Of a stretch of 64,000 bases of DNA, positions 18,023 through 26,565 are shown piece by piece. The position numbers and the translations under genes were made by a program. The notes beneath the pieces are model-generated. The model was not told the DNA's origin, did not search any database, and saw only the letters and a program-made list of their open reading frames with translations. The stretch comes from Planktothrix sp. FACHB-1365 (lineage in GTDB: Bacteria > Cyanobacteriota > Cyanobacteriia > Cyanobacteriales > Microcoleaceae). How positions within the stretch are numbered: the first letter of the stretch is position 1; each line of letters begins with the position of its first letter. The DNA lies in NCBI RefSeq assembly GCF_014697575.1, contig NZ_JACJSC010000001.1:248001-312000 (forward strand), read 5' to 3'.

Positions 18023-18046
18023 AGGACATGGTGTGAATCATGTCCT
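18023..18046 (-). terminator. Terminator between convergent genes (thrC-moaD side)
   Basis: AGGACATG (18023-18030) and CATGTCCT (18039-18046) form a perfect 8-bp stem with an 8-nt loop. On the minus strand it is followed by TTGTTTTATA, fitting termination of the thrC/MoaD-like transcript; on the plus strand A-richness follows, so it probably serves mainly the minus strand. Confidence 0.7.
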
Positions 18047-18074
18047 AAAAAATATCTATTAATATTAAACCCAA

Positions 18075-18350
18075 TTAACCTCCCGCAACCGCCGGAACAA
18101 TACTAACTTCATCTCCTTGTTGAAGTTCAGTGTTTGCTCCTTGTAAAAAGCGAATATCTTCACTATTGACATAGAAATTCAAAAACTTACGGGGTTTTCC
18201 CTCGTCATCACAGAGACTTTTTTTAATCCCTGGACATTGGGTTTCTAAGGAATTAATTAATTCCGAAATATTAGAAGCTTCACACTCAATTACGGCTTCA
18301 TTGTTGGTAAATTTTTGCAGGGGTGTGGGAATTAAAACTTTAACAGTCAT
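18075..18350 (-). CDS. MoaD/ThiS family sulfur-carrier-like protein
   Basis: 91-aa ubiquitin-like fold protein ending in AVAGG. The C-terminal Gly-Gly is the site that is adenylated and thiocarboxylated in MoaD, ThiS and CysO. Body features fit: [13 protein letters not shown] at the end and a LQQGD turn. It is 108 bp downstream of thrC on the same strand and shares a terminator with it. In some bacteria similar carriers deliver sulfide for amino-acid synthesis (CysO in mycobacteria), so a link to threonine- or homoserine-derived sulfur amino acids is possible. A classic role in molybdopterin is less likely because no moa gene is nearby. Confidence 0.8.
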   Translation of the reverse strand: MTVKVLIPTPLQKFTNNEAVIECEASNISELINSLETQCPGIKKSLCDDEGKPRKFLNFYVNSEDIRFLQGANTELQQGDEVSIVPAVAGG

Positions 18351-18385
18351 AGGTTCAACAAAACTACAAATGAATGGATTTAGGT

Positions 18386-18417
18386 CAGTAGAAACGTTTC
18401 CAAGAACGCCTCTACTG
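18386..18417. repeat. Dispersed inverted repeat CAGTAGA...TCTACTG
   Basis: Arms CAGTAGA (18386-18392) and TCTACTG (18411-18417) with partly complementary inner bases AACGTT/GAACGC. Same style as 14991-15018. It lies in the thrC to MoaD-like gap. Confidence 0.55.
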
Positions 18418-18458
18418 TTCGGATATTCTAGGCAAGTTTGGGTTTAACACCGTGAAGG

Positions 18459-19763
18459 CTAAACTAACACTTGTTGCCATTCCAGACGGTCTAAGGTGCG
18501 AGCTCGTTCAATTGCCCGTTCAAAACTTTCTAATTTCGGTTCAATGGTTAAGGGTTCACCGACATCCCCTTGCACGGCTTCTTGGGTTTTTAAGCCATTG
18601 CCTGTAATATAAACAACGGTGGTTTCTTCAGGGTCAATTTTACCTGCTTCTACCAATTTTTTCAAGACGGCAATTGTAGTTCCGCCTGCGGTTTCGGTAA
18701 AAATTCCTTCCGTTTCGGCTAATAATTTAATGCCTTGAATAACTTCTTCATCGTTGACGCATTCAATATTTCCGTTGGTTTTGTTCGCTAATTCAACCGC
18801 ATAAACTCCATCAGCAGGATTGCCAATGGCAATGGATTTAGCAATGGTATTGGGTTTAACCGGAGTAATAAAATCTCGTCCTTCTTTAAAAGCAGAAGCC
18901 ACTGGAGAACAACCTTCTGCTTGTGCTCCACTGAAACGCACGGGTTTGTCATCCACTAAACCGACTTTGACGAATTCTTGAAAACCTTTATGAATTTTGG
19001 TAAACAGGGAACCGGAAGCAATGGGGGCGACAACATGGTCGGGTAATTTCCAGCCCAGTTGTTCAATCACTTCATAGCCAAGGGTTTTTGATCCTTCAGA
19101 ATAGTAGGGACGCAGGTTAATATTCACAAAGCCCCAACCATGAGTATTGGCCACTTCTGAACACAGGCGATTAACTTGATCATAATTGCCTTTAACGGCC
19201 ATTAAAATCGGGTTATAGATTAAGGTTCCTAAAATTTTACCCGCTTCTAAGTCCGCCGGGACAAACACACAACAGTCCAAACCTGCTCTTGCAGCAATGG
19301 CGGCGGTGGAGTTGGCTAAATTTCCGGTACTGGCGCAGGAAACCGTCGAAAAGCCTAATTCTCTAGCCCGACTTAGAGCAACGGACACCACCCGGTCTTT
19401 GAAGCTCAGGGTGGGCATATTCACAGCATCGTTTTTAATATAAAGATTTTTCAAACCCAGGCGACGGGCTAACCGTTCTGACTTAATCAGGGGGGTCATT
19501 CCGGTTCCAACATCAATCACATTCTCAGTAGCGACAGGAAGAAACTTGCGATAACGCCAAATGGAGTTAGGGCCAGCTTCAATGGTAGCGCGAGTCACGG
19601 TTTGGCGGAGCAGGTCATAGTTATATTGAACTTCTAGGGGGCCAAAACACACTTCACAAACGTGCTTGGCTTCGGGGGCGTATTCTTCGCCACACTCTTT
19701 ACATTTGAGTTTGTCAAAAGTCGCCCCGGTTAAGTTTAAGTTGTTGGTGGTTGCCTGAGTCAT
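18459..19763 (-). CDS. thrC: Threonine synthase
   Basis: PLP enzyme converting O-phosphohomoserine to threonine. With the ATG at 19763 it has 434 aa; GGAGG lies 7 bp upstream, whereas the frame extended to 19808 adds 15 residues without a ribosome site. Near the N-terminus a zinc-ribbon-like set C21, C24, C36, C39 (KCKECGEEYAPEAKHVCEVC) precedes the PLP fold, a feature of the archaeal/cyanobacterial class. The PLP lysine is K122 in TLSFKDRV, and the phosphate-binding loop is ASGSLF. It is divergent from murC across 362 bp. Confidence 0.94.
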   Translation of the reverse strand: MTQATTNNLNLTGATFDKLKCKECGEEYAPEAKHVCEVCFGPLEVQYNYDLLRQTVTRATIEAGPNSIWRYRKFLPVATENVIDVGTGMTPLIKSERLARRLGLKNLYIKNDAVNMPTLSFKDRVVSVALSRARELGFSTVSCASTGNLANSTAAIAARAGLDCCVFVPADLEAGKILGTLIYNPILMAVKGNYDQVNRLCSEVANTHGWGFVNINLRPYYSEGSKTLGYEVIEQLGWKLPDHVVAPIASGSLFTKIHKGFQEFVKVGLVDDKPVRFSGAQAEGCSPVASAFKEGRDFITPVKPNTIAKSIAIGNPADGVYAVELANKTNGNIECVNDEEVIQGIKLLAETEGIFTETAGGTTIAVLKKLVEAGKIDPEETTVVYITGNGLKTQEAVQGDVGEPLTIEPKLESFERAIERARTLDRLEWQQVLV

Positions 19764-20125
19764 GACCTGTCCTCCACTGAAAATCCGATACTGGAATGTT
19801 GAAAACAAAGTATCACAGTCTACAAATAGCCGTCAATCATACCCGACTTTTTTTGTCGGGATTAAAATCAAGTTGAACAATTTCCGGTCAAGATTCACCG
19901 CTCCGTCTCCTGAATCCCTTCATTGATTTAGGGGGACTCCGGTGATTTCTGAACTCAGGGGGTATATAGTATACAACTACTGAGAGAACTCAATTCACCT
20001 AAATCTAAAGATGCTAGATTACAAAGACCATCTGAGAAATGTTGGCTGAGGAGTATCGGTAAAAAACAATTCTTGATATGATATCGCGTGTTATTGGTGT
20101 GGTGTGGTGTGATAAGGAGTGATCG
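19764..20125. other. Divergent intergenic region thrC/murC
   Basis: No gene seen. A hairpin CCCGAC/GTCGGG with a T7 loop is at 19842-19860. GTGTGGTGTGGTGTG repeats and an AAGGAG ribosome site (about 20115) precede the murC ATG. TATGAT at 20077-20082 is a possible -10 for murC, but no good -35 hexamer is seen. Confidence 0.4.
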
Positions 20126-21730
20126 ATGCCGAGTTCTGTTGATTTCACTGGGAGGCCATTTCACTTCATCGGGATTGGTGGGATTGGAATGTCAGCCCTC
20201 GCCTACATCCTAGCGAAGCGAAAGCTACCCATTTATGGCTCGGATATTCAACGTAGCCATATTACTCAACGCTTACAAGCGTTAGGTGCTCAAATCTTTT
20301 GTCATCAAGATGCAAGCAACTTTGAGTACATTAAACAATCCCTAGATGAAGGGAATCCCAAACCCAGTTCCCCAAGGTCACGAGGAGTAGAGTTATCAGT
20401 CTGTGAAAATGGATTGAACTCCCGGTCTGCTTCCGTCATTCAAGCGGAAACTTTTAATTCTAATGGCAAGACCAAACGGTCGCAAGAATTACCCCAGGTG
20501 ATTTGTTCTACTGCCATCCATGCGGGAAACTCCGAATATCAAGCTGCTTTAGAGTTGGGCTGTCCGATTTTTCACCGTTCCGATTTACTAGCCGCGCTGA
20601 TTCAAGATTACCAAAGTATTGCTGTGGCTGGAACCCATGGAAAAACCACCACCAGCAGTATGATTGCCTTCATGTTGCTCAACGCAGGTCTTGATCCCAC
20701 AATTTTAGTTGGGGGAGAAGTGGATGCGTGGGAAGGGAATGCTCGTATGGGTCAGGGGCCTTATATGGTGGCTGAAGCCGATGAATCCGATGGTTCCCTG
20801 GTCAAAATCACGGCTCAAATCGGCGTAATTACCAATATTGAGTTAGACCATCCCGATCACTATGAAACCCTAGACCAAGTAATCAATACTTTTAAAGTCT
20901 TTGATACCAACTGTAAAACCCTAGTGGGTTGTATCGATTGTGCAATAGTACGGGATCAAATTCAACCCAGTATTACCTACAGCCTGAATCCTCACACAGA
21001 AGCTGATTACACTGCCAAAGCCATCGAATATAGACCCAATGGTATCTATGCTCAAATTGTGGAAAAAGGCAGTTTCTTGGGAGAGCTAGAGTTAAAATTG
21101 CTAGGGCAGCATAATCTCAGCAATGCCTTAGCTGCGATTGCGGTAGGACGCCAGTTAGGAATGGAGTTTTCCGTCATAGCCAAGGCATTAGCGGAATTTG
21201 AAGGAGCCAAACGTCGTTTTGAGTACCGAGGGTGTCACAACAACATCTTGTTTGTAGACGATTACGCCCATCATCCCAGCGAAATCCGAGTCACCCTCGC
21301 CGCTGCCCGCCTTCGGATGCAAGAAAGCACCTTAAACACTCAACCTCACCTTCAGCGTATTGTTGCGATTTTTCAACCCCATCGGTATAGTCGAACTCAT
21401 GCCTTTCTGCAAGATTTTGCTCAGTGTTTCAGTGATGCTGATGTTGTTGTTCTCACCGAGATTTATAGTGCTGGGGAACCTAATCTTTGGGAAATTGACG
21501 GGCTCATGGTAGCAGACTTGATTGCCAATTACCATCCTCAAGTGTTATATCAACCCTCGATGGATGCCCTGAAGATCGGTTTAGCACAACTATTGCAACC
21601 TGGCGATTTAGTTCTCTTTCTCGGTGCAGGCAACCTCAACAAAATTATTCCAGAAGTTATGGCATTTTATCAGACTTCCCAGGACACTGGTGGGATAGAG
21701 CCAGAGTGCCAACACGCGCTTTTGGATTGA
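20126..21730 (+). CDS. murC: UDP-N-acetylmuramate--L-alanine ligase
   Basis: Adds L-alanine to UDP-MurNAc, the first amino acid of the peptidoglycan stem. 534 aa: the Rossmann-like N-terminal domain FIGIGGIGMSALA at 14-26, ATP loop GTHGKTT at 169-175, EADESDGS, and FVDDYAHHP. AAGGAG precedes the ATG. A low-complexity Ser/Asn-rich insert occupies about residues 73-121, between QSLDEGNPKPSS and LPQVICSTAI; most MurC proteins have only a short linker here. It does not interrupt motifs, so the enzyme should be active. murB follows after 52 bp, giving two consecutive peptidoglycan precursor genes. Confidence 0.96.
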   Translation: MPSSVDFTGRPFHFIGIGGIGMSALAYILAKRKLPIYGSDIQRSHITQRLQALGAQIFCHQDASNFEYIKQSLDEGNPKPSSPRSRGVELSVCENGLNSRSASVIQAETFNSNGKTKRSQELPQVICSTAIHAGNSEYQAALELGCPIFHRSDLLAALIQDYQSIAVAGTHGKTTTSSMIAFMLLNAGLDPTILVGGEVDAWEGNARMGQGPYMVAEADESDGSLVKITAQIGVITNIELDHPDHYETLDQVINTFKVFDTNCKTLVGCIDCAIVRDQIQPSITYSLNPHTEADYTAKAIEYRPNGIYAQIVEKGSFLGELELKLLGQHNLSNALAAIAVGRQLGMEFSVIAKALAEFEGAKRRFEYRGCHNNILFVDDYAHHPSEIRVTLAAARLRMQESTLNTQPHLQRIVAIFQPHRYSRTHAFLQDFAQCFSDADVVVLTEIYSAGEPNLWEIDGLMVADLIANYHPQVLYQPSMDALKIGLAQLLQPGDLVLFLGAGNLNKIIPEVMAFYQTSQDTGGIEPECQHALLD

Positions 21731-21782
21731 GTTGATAGTCAATCGGTGATTTACATCCAAGTTCTAAGGTATTCATTTCGAT

Positions 21783-22745
21783 ATGGTCATGACACTTTCT
21801 TATGACTCTCCCGGTCAAACGAATTGCAAAGTTCCACGCTGCATAGCCTTACCGGAAACAGACTGTTTGATTCAATCTTTAGTTCCTTTAACCACCTTGA
21901 CATCCTTTCGGGTTGGAGGGCCCGCCGAGTGGTATGTCGCACCTAAAGGGGTAGAACAACTCCAAGAAACCCTGAGTTGGGCCAATACTGAAGGATTGCC
22001 CATCACCCTACTCGGCGCCGGATCAAATTTACTGATTAGTGATCAAGGGTTATCGGGATTAGTGATTGCAACTCGCCATTTACGTCATGCCCAGTTTGAT
22101 GTAGAAGCTGGGTTACTCACGGCTGGGGCTGGCAGTTCCCTGCCTCGTCTGGCTTGGAAAGCGGCTCGTTTGGGATGGCGAGGGTTGGAGTGGGCTGTGG
22201 GTATCCCTGGAACCATCGGTGGTGCGGTGGTTATGAATGCAGGTGCTCATAAATCCTGTACCGCAGATATTTTAGTTAATACTCATGTTCTATCGAGGGC
22301 TGGAGACTTACAACTCCTCACCCCTAAAGATCTAGCCTATCGTTATCGAACCTCGATTTTACAAGGAGGTGATCGGTTTGTGACTCAAGCGACCTTCCAG
22401 TTAGAACCGGGTCATGATCCCCAGAAGGTTCTAGCAGATACAACGGCTCATTTTAATCACCGTCGCGATAATCAACCTTATCATCTACCGAGTTGTGGCA
22501 GTGTTTTTCGCAATCCTGGCCCGAAAGCGGCGGGTTGGCTGATTGAACAAACGGGTTTAAAAGGCTACACCATTGGCCAAGCTCAGGTAGCAGAACGCCA
22601 CGCCAATTTTATTCTCAATTGTGGGGGAGCAACGGCCAACGATATCTTCTTGTTAATTCGTCATATTCAAGAACAAGTTGAACGGCAGTGGTCGTTTTTA
22701 TTAGAACCGGAGGTTAAAATTATGGGTGATTTTCAAGTTTGTTAA
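21783..22745 (+). CDS. murB: UDP-N-acetylenolpyruvoylglucosamine reductase
   Basis: FAD enzyme that reduces UDP-GlcNAc-enolpyruvate to UDP-MurNAc. 320 aa: SFRVGGPAEWYVAP at 41-54 begins the FAD-binding domain, LLGAGSNLLISD continues it, the conserved YRYRTS is at 186-191, the catalytic Ser240 is in PSCGSVFRNP and Glu310 in LLEPEVKIMG. An N-terminal extension of about 30 residues precedes the fold; a start a few codons further in (second Met) cannot be excluded. Coupled with murC and in the same order as in other cyanobacteria. No strong ribosome site is visible. Confidence 0.95.
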   Translation: MVMTLSYDSPGQTNCKVPRCIALPETDCLIQSLVPLTTLTSFRVGGPAEWYVAPKGVEQLQETLSWANTEGLPITLLGAGSNLLISDQGLSGLVIATRHLRHAQFDVEAGLLTAGAGSSLPRLAWKAARLGWRGLEWAVGIPGTIGGAVVMNAGAHKSCTADILVNTHVLSRAGDLQLLTPKDLAYRYRTSILQGGDRFVTQATFQLEPGHDPQKVLADTTAHFNHRRDNQPYHLPSCGSVFRNPGPKAAGWLIEQTGLKGYTIGQAQVAERHANFILNCGGATANDIFLLIRHIQEQVERQWSFLLEPEVKIMGDFQVC

Positions 22746-22886
22746 TCTTTATGTTGGAGACCGTTGGGGGTAATTTCTTCCCCCAGGATGCAGTTAATCA
22801 GCCCCAAAAAATGCTACTATAGCTTACCTGTCTGCGGTTCACTTTAATCAATATTCAAGGCGTTCTCGGCGCTACAGGAACAAACT

Positions 22887-23234
22887 ATGACACAAGATAA
22901 AGGATTTGGTTTTGGTCTAGGCAAAATGAAAGAACTCGCTGATGCCTTCAAAAAGGCGCAGCAGGTTCAAGAGGGAGCGAAAAAGCTTCAAGAAGAGCTT
23001 GATGATTTGGAAATTCTTGGGGAAGCTGGAGGAGGCTTGGTCAAGGTTTACTTAAGTGGAAATCAAGAACCCCGTCGAGTCGAAATTTCACCGGATGTCT
23101 TAGGAGAAGGTGCTGATGTCCTCTCTGCACTGGTTCTCGTTGCCATGCAAGAAGCGTATAAGAACTCTACGAAGACGATGCGGGAACGGATGGAAGAACT
23201 GACAGGAGGTTTGAATTTACCTGGATTAGGTTAA
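22887..23234 (+). CDS. YbaB/EbfC family nucleoid-associated protein
   Basis: 115-aa small DNA-binding protein, likely a homodimer that coats DNA. It has the family plan: a charged N-terminal helix rich in Lys/Gln ([20 protein letters not shown]), then [20 protein letters not shown] as the central sheet and a C-terminal helix ending GLNLPGLG. The Gly-rich start ([10 protein letters not shown]) is typical of cyanobacterial members. It is the third gene in the murC-murB run but with a 141-bp gap, so it may have its own promoter. In other bacteria the partner is recR/dnaX; those genes are not adjacent here. Confidence 0.9.
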   Translation: MTQDKGFGFGLGKMKELADAFKKAQQVQEGAKKLQEELDDLEILGEAGGGLVKVYLSGNQEPRRVEISPDVLGEGADVLSALVLVAMQEAYKNSTKTMRERMEELTGGLNLPGLG

Positions 23235-23389
23235 AGTCTCAAGGACAAGGGAGAAAGAATCGAGGGGGAGAAGACGCGGAGAACAGTTAAAAACCAGCCT
23301 TTTGACTAAGCTACAAATCTCACAGGTGGCTTCTCTACGGCTTCTAACTCCTCATTTTTTAACTTTATTTTTAACTTTATTTTTAACTT

Positions 23390-23884
23390 ATGCCTTACAA
23401 ACTCCTCTTTGTTTGCCTGGGTAATATTTGCCGTTCTCCGTCGGCTGAGAATATTATGAATCATTTAATTGATCAGGCAAATTTGAGCGATCGCATTATT
23501 TGTGATTCCGCCGGAACCTCAAGTTATCATATTGGCAGTCCCCCAGATCGACGCATGACCCAAGCGGCAAACCAACGGGGAATTAAAATGACCGGAAAAG
23601 CGCGTCAATTTAAACGAGATGATTTTGAACAGTTTGATTTAATCTTAGCAATGGATCAAGACAATTATCAAAATATTCTCTATCTTGATCCATCAGGAAA
23701 ATATCGCCACAAAGTTAAATTAATGTGTGAATTCTGTCGTCATCACACCCTAAAAGAGGTTCCAGATCCCTATTATGGGGGCGCAGAAGGATTTAATCAA
23801 GTGATTGATTTATTATTAGATTCTTGTGCTGGATTGTTAGAATTTGTGATTCAAGAGCAAGGATTAAAAGATTTCACCGCCTAG
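23390..23884 (+). CDS. Low-molecular-weight protein-tyrosine phosphatase
   Basis: 164-aa phosphatase with the N-terminal P-loop CLGNICRS (CX5R: C9 and R15) followed by SPSAE, and the acid Asp in EVPDPYYGG about 40 residues before the end. These are the defining residues of the LMW-PTP family. In other bacteria such enzymes act on tyrosine kinases of exopolysaccharide export, but here the neighbour is YbaB and there is no Wzc-type kinase. AT-rich tandem TTTTTAACTTTA-type repeats (about 23355-23388) immediately precede the ATG and may affect translation start. Substrate unknown. Confidence 0.92.
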   Translation: MPYKLLFVCLGNICRSPSAENIMNHLIDQANLSDRIICDSAGTSSYHIGSPPDRRMTQAANQRGIKMTGKARQFKRDDFEQFDLILAMDQDNYQNILYLDPSGKYRHKVKLMCEFCRHHTLKEVPDPYYGGAEGFNQVIDLLLDSCAGLLEFVIQEQGLKDFTA

Positions 23885-23952
23885 GTTTGCTGCCTCAGTC
23901 TTTGTCCTAACTATTCTGACAAATACTGATAGAAAGGCGGGAAAAAATTCTT

Positions 23953-24168
23953 CTACTGAATATAAATTCGTTCTGCCGTCTCTTGGTCTAAGGTCGCACG
24001 AGTTCTACCAATTTTAATAATATAGGAAGGGAACTTCTGCTCTAATTGAATATTAATTCCGGGCATAATTCCCAAGGCCATTAACTTTCTCATTAAGGCT
24101 TCATCCTCTGTTTTTAAGCAAGAAATGATTCCTGTTTTTCCCGTTTTAACCGATGATAATGCCATCAT
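23953..24168 (-). CDS. feoA: FeoA family ferrous-iron transport accessory protein
   Basis: 71-aa SH3-like domain protein. ALMRKLMALGIMPGINIQLE is the FeoA core, where small beta-barrel proteins bind FeoB and promote Fe(II) uptake. It begins immediately after the stop codon of the feoB membrane ORF (no gap), so translation is probably coupled. The order feoB then feoA is the reverse of E. coli but usual in cyanobacteria. Its stop is near the phosphatase gene read from the opposite strand. Confidence 0.85.
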   Translation of the reverse strand: MMALSSVKTGKTGIISCLKTEDEALMRKLMALGIMPGINIQLEQKFPSYIIKIGRTRATLDQETAERIYIQ

Positions 24169-25632
24169 TTAGAAACTGACTCCTAAAATATTTAACGCTA
24201 AGTTAGTGCAGTACCCAACAAGAAATGCAAAGGGAAAGATGAAGGAAGTCATTAATATTGTTGTTAGGGTTCCTCGTTCTTTCAACATCATTTGTAATTG
24301 AGCAATACAAGGTAAAAACAACGTCAACACAATTGCGGCAATAAACAGTTGATTTCCATTAAAAATCCCCTGTTGCTGCATATCAAATAATCCCGCCGCC
24401 CCATAATCTCGTCGGAAGAAGCCATATAAGAAAATAGGGGCTGCTTCCGAGGGAAGTCCTAAACTTAAGCTAATCGGTTCTAGCCCGCGAACTAAGATAT
24501 CAAATAACCCCGTTAATCGTCCCAACCAGATTAACACGGATGCAAAAATAAATAAAGGTAAAATTTCATAAAAATACCACTTCATTCGCACCCAAGTTTT
24601 GATCACAATATTTCTAAATTTAGGAATTCTTAACGGCGGAATTTCCATATAAAATCCCGCAGGTTTTCCAGGGAGGAGTTTTGAAGTTAAAAACCCCATC
24701 ACCAAGAAAATAACCGTTAAAAATACAGCCCAAGCGATTAATGCCATTGGTTTTTGGGATAATAATCCCACAATTACGCCCCATTGTGCCGCACAAGGAA
24801 TCGCTAAGGACAGTAAAAAAGTCGCAATTAATCGTTCTCGATTAGTTTCTAAGGTGCGTGTTACCATCGTTGCCATCGTATCACACCCAAACCCTAAAAC
24901 AATCGGAATTACAGACCGTCCTGATAATCCAATAGATTTGAATACCCGGTCTAACATCAGAGATAATCGAGGTAAATAACCGCTATCTTCTAAAAGGGAA
25001 AACATTAAAAAGAACGTAGCGACAACGGGTAAAACAATTGCGGTCGCATAGCGAATTCCCAAGGTAATAATCCCATAGTCATTTCCGATTAAATCCTGTA
25101 TCGGTTCCCAAGGAAAAATTAAGGCTGTTATCTGATTAACAACGGGATTAATCTGTTGTTCAAAGAAGGTTTCAATCAGATCAACTAAGGTTCCCGCCCC
25201 AAATTCTCCAACAAATTTATAAACTCCATAATACAAAATAATCAATAAAATTGGAAATCCAGTAATCGGATTAACAGTAATTTGATGGAGTTTTTCAGTG
25301 AATAGGGTTTTTTCCTGGGGAGGTTCAGAAACAACGTCTTTTTCTAGGTTCCAGGCTTGTTCTTGACGAGTATGAGCAATGGCGGTAGAAACAGGTTCTT
25401 TTAATTGATTTTGAGCCGCCGTTAGAATAATCTCTACCTCTTGATATCGTTGTTGATCCTGTTGAAGCAATTGCCAAAGGTTGGGATCTTTTTGCAGCAG
25501 TAATAACGCTAAACTTCGCCGAGAAATGGCATAATTATCAACCCAATTGGGAAGAGAATCTTCAGAAAACAGAGACTCGATTTGCGTGATAGCGCTCTCG
25601 ATGGGTTGCGGATAAATCACGGGACTCAACAT
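24169..25632 (-). CDS. feoB: FeoB, membrane (gate) half
   Basis: 487-aa membrane part of the ferrous iron transporter: a helical linker (1-130), then FeoB gate and core membrane segments (about 140-480), including NPITGFPILLIILYYGVYKF, a GFGCDTMATMVTRT segment and several hydrophobic helices. The ORF starts at an ATG that overlaps the end of the GTPase ORF by 71 bp in another frame. The linker reads straight on from where the GTPase half should continue (PQPIESAITQIESLF). Both halves are intact. So the transporter is either encoded as two separate proteins or made through a programmed frameshift. A random frameshift mutation is less likely but possible. Confidence 0.85.
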   Translation of the reverse strand: MLSPVIYPQPIESAITQIESLFSEDSLPNWVDNYAISRRSLALLLLQKDPNLWQLLQQDQQRYQEVEIILTAAQNQLKEPVSTAIAHTRQEQAWNLEKDVVSEPPQEKTLFTEKLHQITVNPITGFPILLIILYYGVYKFVGEFGAGTLVDLIETFFEQQINPVVNQITALIFPWEPIQDLIGNDYGIITLGIRYATAIVLPVVATFFLMFSLLEDSGYLPRLSLMLDRVFKSIGLSGRSVIPIVLGFGCDTMATMVTRTLETNRERLIATFLLSLAIPCAAQWGVIVGLLSQKPMALIAWAVFLTVIFLVMGFLTSKLLPGKPAGFYMEIPPLRIPKFRNIVIKTWVRMKWYFYEILPLFIFASVLIWLGRLTGLFDILVRGLEPISLSLGLPSEAAPIFLYGFFRRDYGAAGLFDMQQQGIFNGNQLFIAAIVLTLFLPCIAQLQMMLKERGTLTTILMTSFIFPFAFLVGYCTNLALNILGVSF

Positions 25633-26224
25633 GGTCTACAATCCTTTGTTTTAACTGGCGTAATCCTTGGTTTAAAGCGGCGGCCATTGTGACAATGGGG
25701 ATACCTAATTTTCTTTCTAAATCTTCAGTTTCAATCCCTAACCCTAATTGTTTGGCTTCATCCATCATATTGATAGCGAGTAACACAGGTAAACCGGTTT
25801 CCATCAGTTGAAAGGTTAGGGGTAACATTCGACTTAAGTTTTTAGCATCCACAACATGAACGACTAAATCAAACCATTCGTTCATTAATAAATCTCTGGA
25901 TACTTTTTCTTCTTCAGTAATTGGAATTAAAGAATACATTCCAGGGGTATCCACAACGGTAATCGGGGTATTACCCAATTTAATTTCTCCCCGTGAGACT
26001 TCTACCGTTGTCCCTGGATAGTTAGAAACGGTAACATAAGTCCCTGTTAAGCCGTTAAAGACAACGCTTTTACCGACATTTGGCATTCCAACTAAGGCAA
26101 TTTTGGGGATTTTGTGGGGTTCTGTCAATTTTTCCGGTTGTTTCTTGAGATATTTTCTCAAGAATTTAGGCAAAAACTGGGGAGAGTGACTTGAACAGTG
26201 GGCGGAACATTTGTGACATTCCAT
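25562..26224 (-). CDS. feoB: FeoB, GTPase half
   Basis: 220 aa from the ATG at 26224 (an upstream TTG at 26239 is less likely). The N-terminal tail has a CHKCSAHCSSH Cys/His cluster, then G1 GMPNVGKS, the G2 region (NYPGTTVEV), G3 DTPG and G4 NMMDE. It ends with ATHRERYHANRVSVF, which is out of frame relative to the membrane half. The Cys-rich tail resembles iron-sensing extensions seen on some FeoB proteins; metal binding is inferred. Upstream, at 26437-26454, lies an AT-rich dyad that could bind an iron regulator. Confidence 0.85.
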   Translation of the reverse strand: MECHKCSAHCSSHSPQFLPKFLRKYLKKQPEKLTEPHKIPKIALVGMPNVGKSVVFNGLTGTYVTVSNYPGTTVEVSRGEIKLGNTPITVVDTPGMYSLIPITEEEKVSRDLLMNEWFDLVVHVVDAKNLSRMLPLTFQLMETGLPVLLAINMMDEAKQLGLGIETEDLERKLGIPIVTMAAALNQGLRQLKQRIVDHVESRDLSATHRERYHANRVSVF

Positions 26225-26436
26225 AATATTGAGTTCCAAATCAATAAATATTTAGCTTACACCCGATTTCGTTGATTTCGCTTATTTTGCTTTCGGCATT
26301 GAAGCTCAACAGTGGGAGCGTCCTCCCTCGCAAGCGAAGAGAGATCTTGCTGCGTGTATAAGTTCTATAGGTGAATTATAGAACCAATCTCGAACAAAAC
26401 GAGTGAAGAACTGTAAATATTTTTAAGAATCCTAGA

Positions 26437-26454
26437 GAATTGTTATAATAATTC
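26437..26454. promoter_or_regulatory. AT-rich dyad, possible Fur-type operator
   Basis: GAATTGTTATAATAATTC is an 18-bp inverted repeat with one mismatched pair per arm. Its size and A/T composition suit a Fur-like box, and it contains TATAAT. It is 213 bp from the feoB start, which is far for a simple repressor site. No experimental support. Confidence 0.3.
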
Positions 26455-26481
26455 CCGAAAATTGTGATTTTGTGATAGTGG

Positions 26482-26500
26482 AACAGGCATCTTGCCTGTC
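26482..26500. repeat. Dispersed palindrome AACAGGCA-TCT-TGCCTGT, copy 3
   Basis: Same element as at 10569 and 13799 with the last base changed (C for T). It is followed directly by three AACCTGTC-type 8-bp units, which look as if generated from its right arm. Confidence 0.75.
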
Positions 26501-26565
26501 AACCTGTCAACCTGTCAACCTCTGTAAACGCTAGGCAGTCTATCATTACTTATCGCTATAAAATG

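Larger units (their letters stand above)
26225..26565. other. Intergenic region feoB/response regulator
   Basis: No gene seen. It holds the AT dyad at 26437-26454, the third palindromic repeat (26482-26500) and a run of AACCTGTC 8-mers (about 26493-26520). The region upstream of feoB therefore has one plausible operator and otherwise repeats. Confidence 0.45.
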
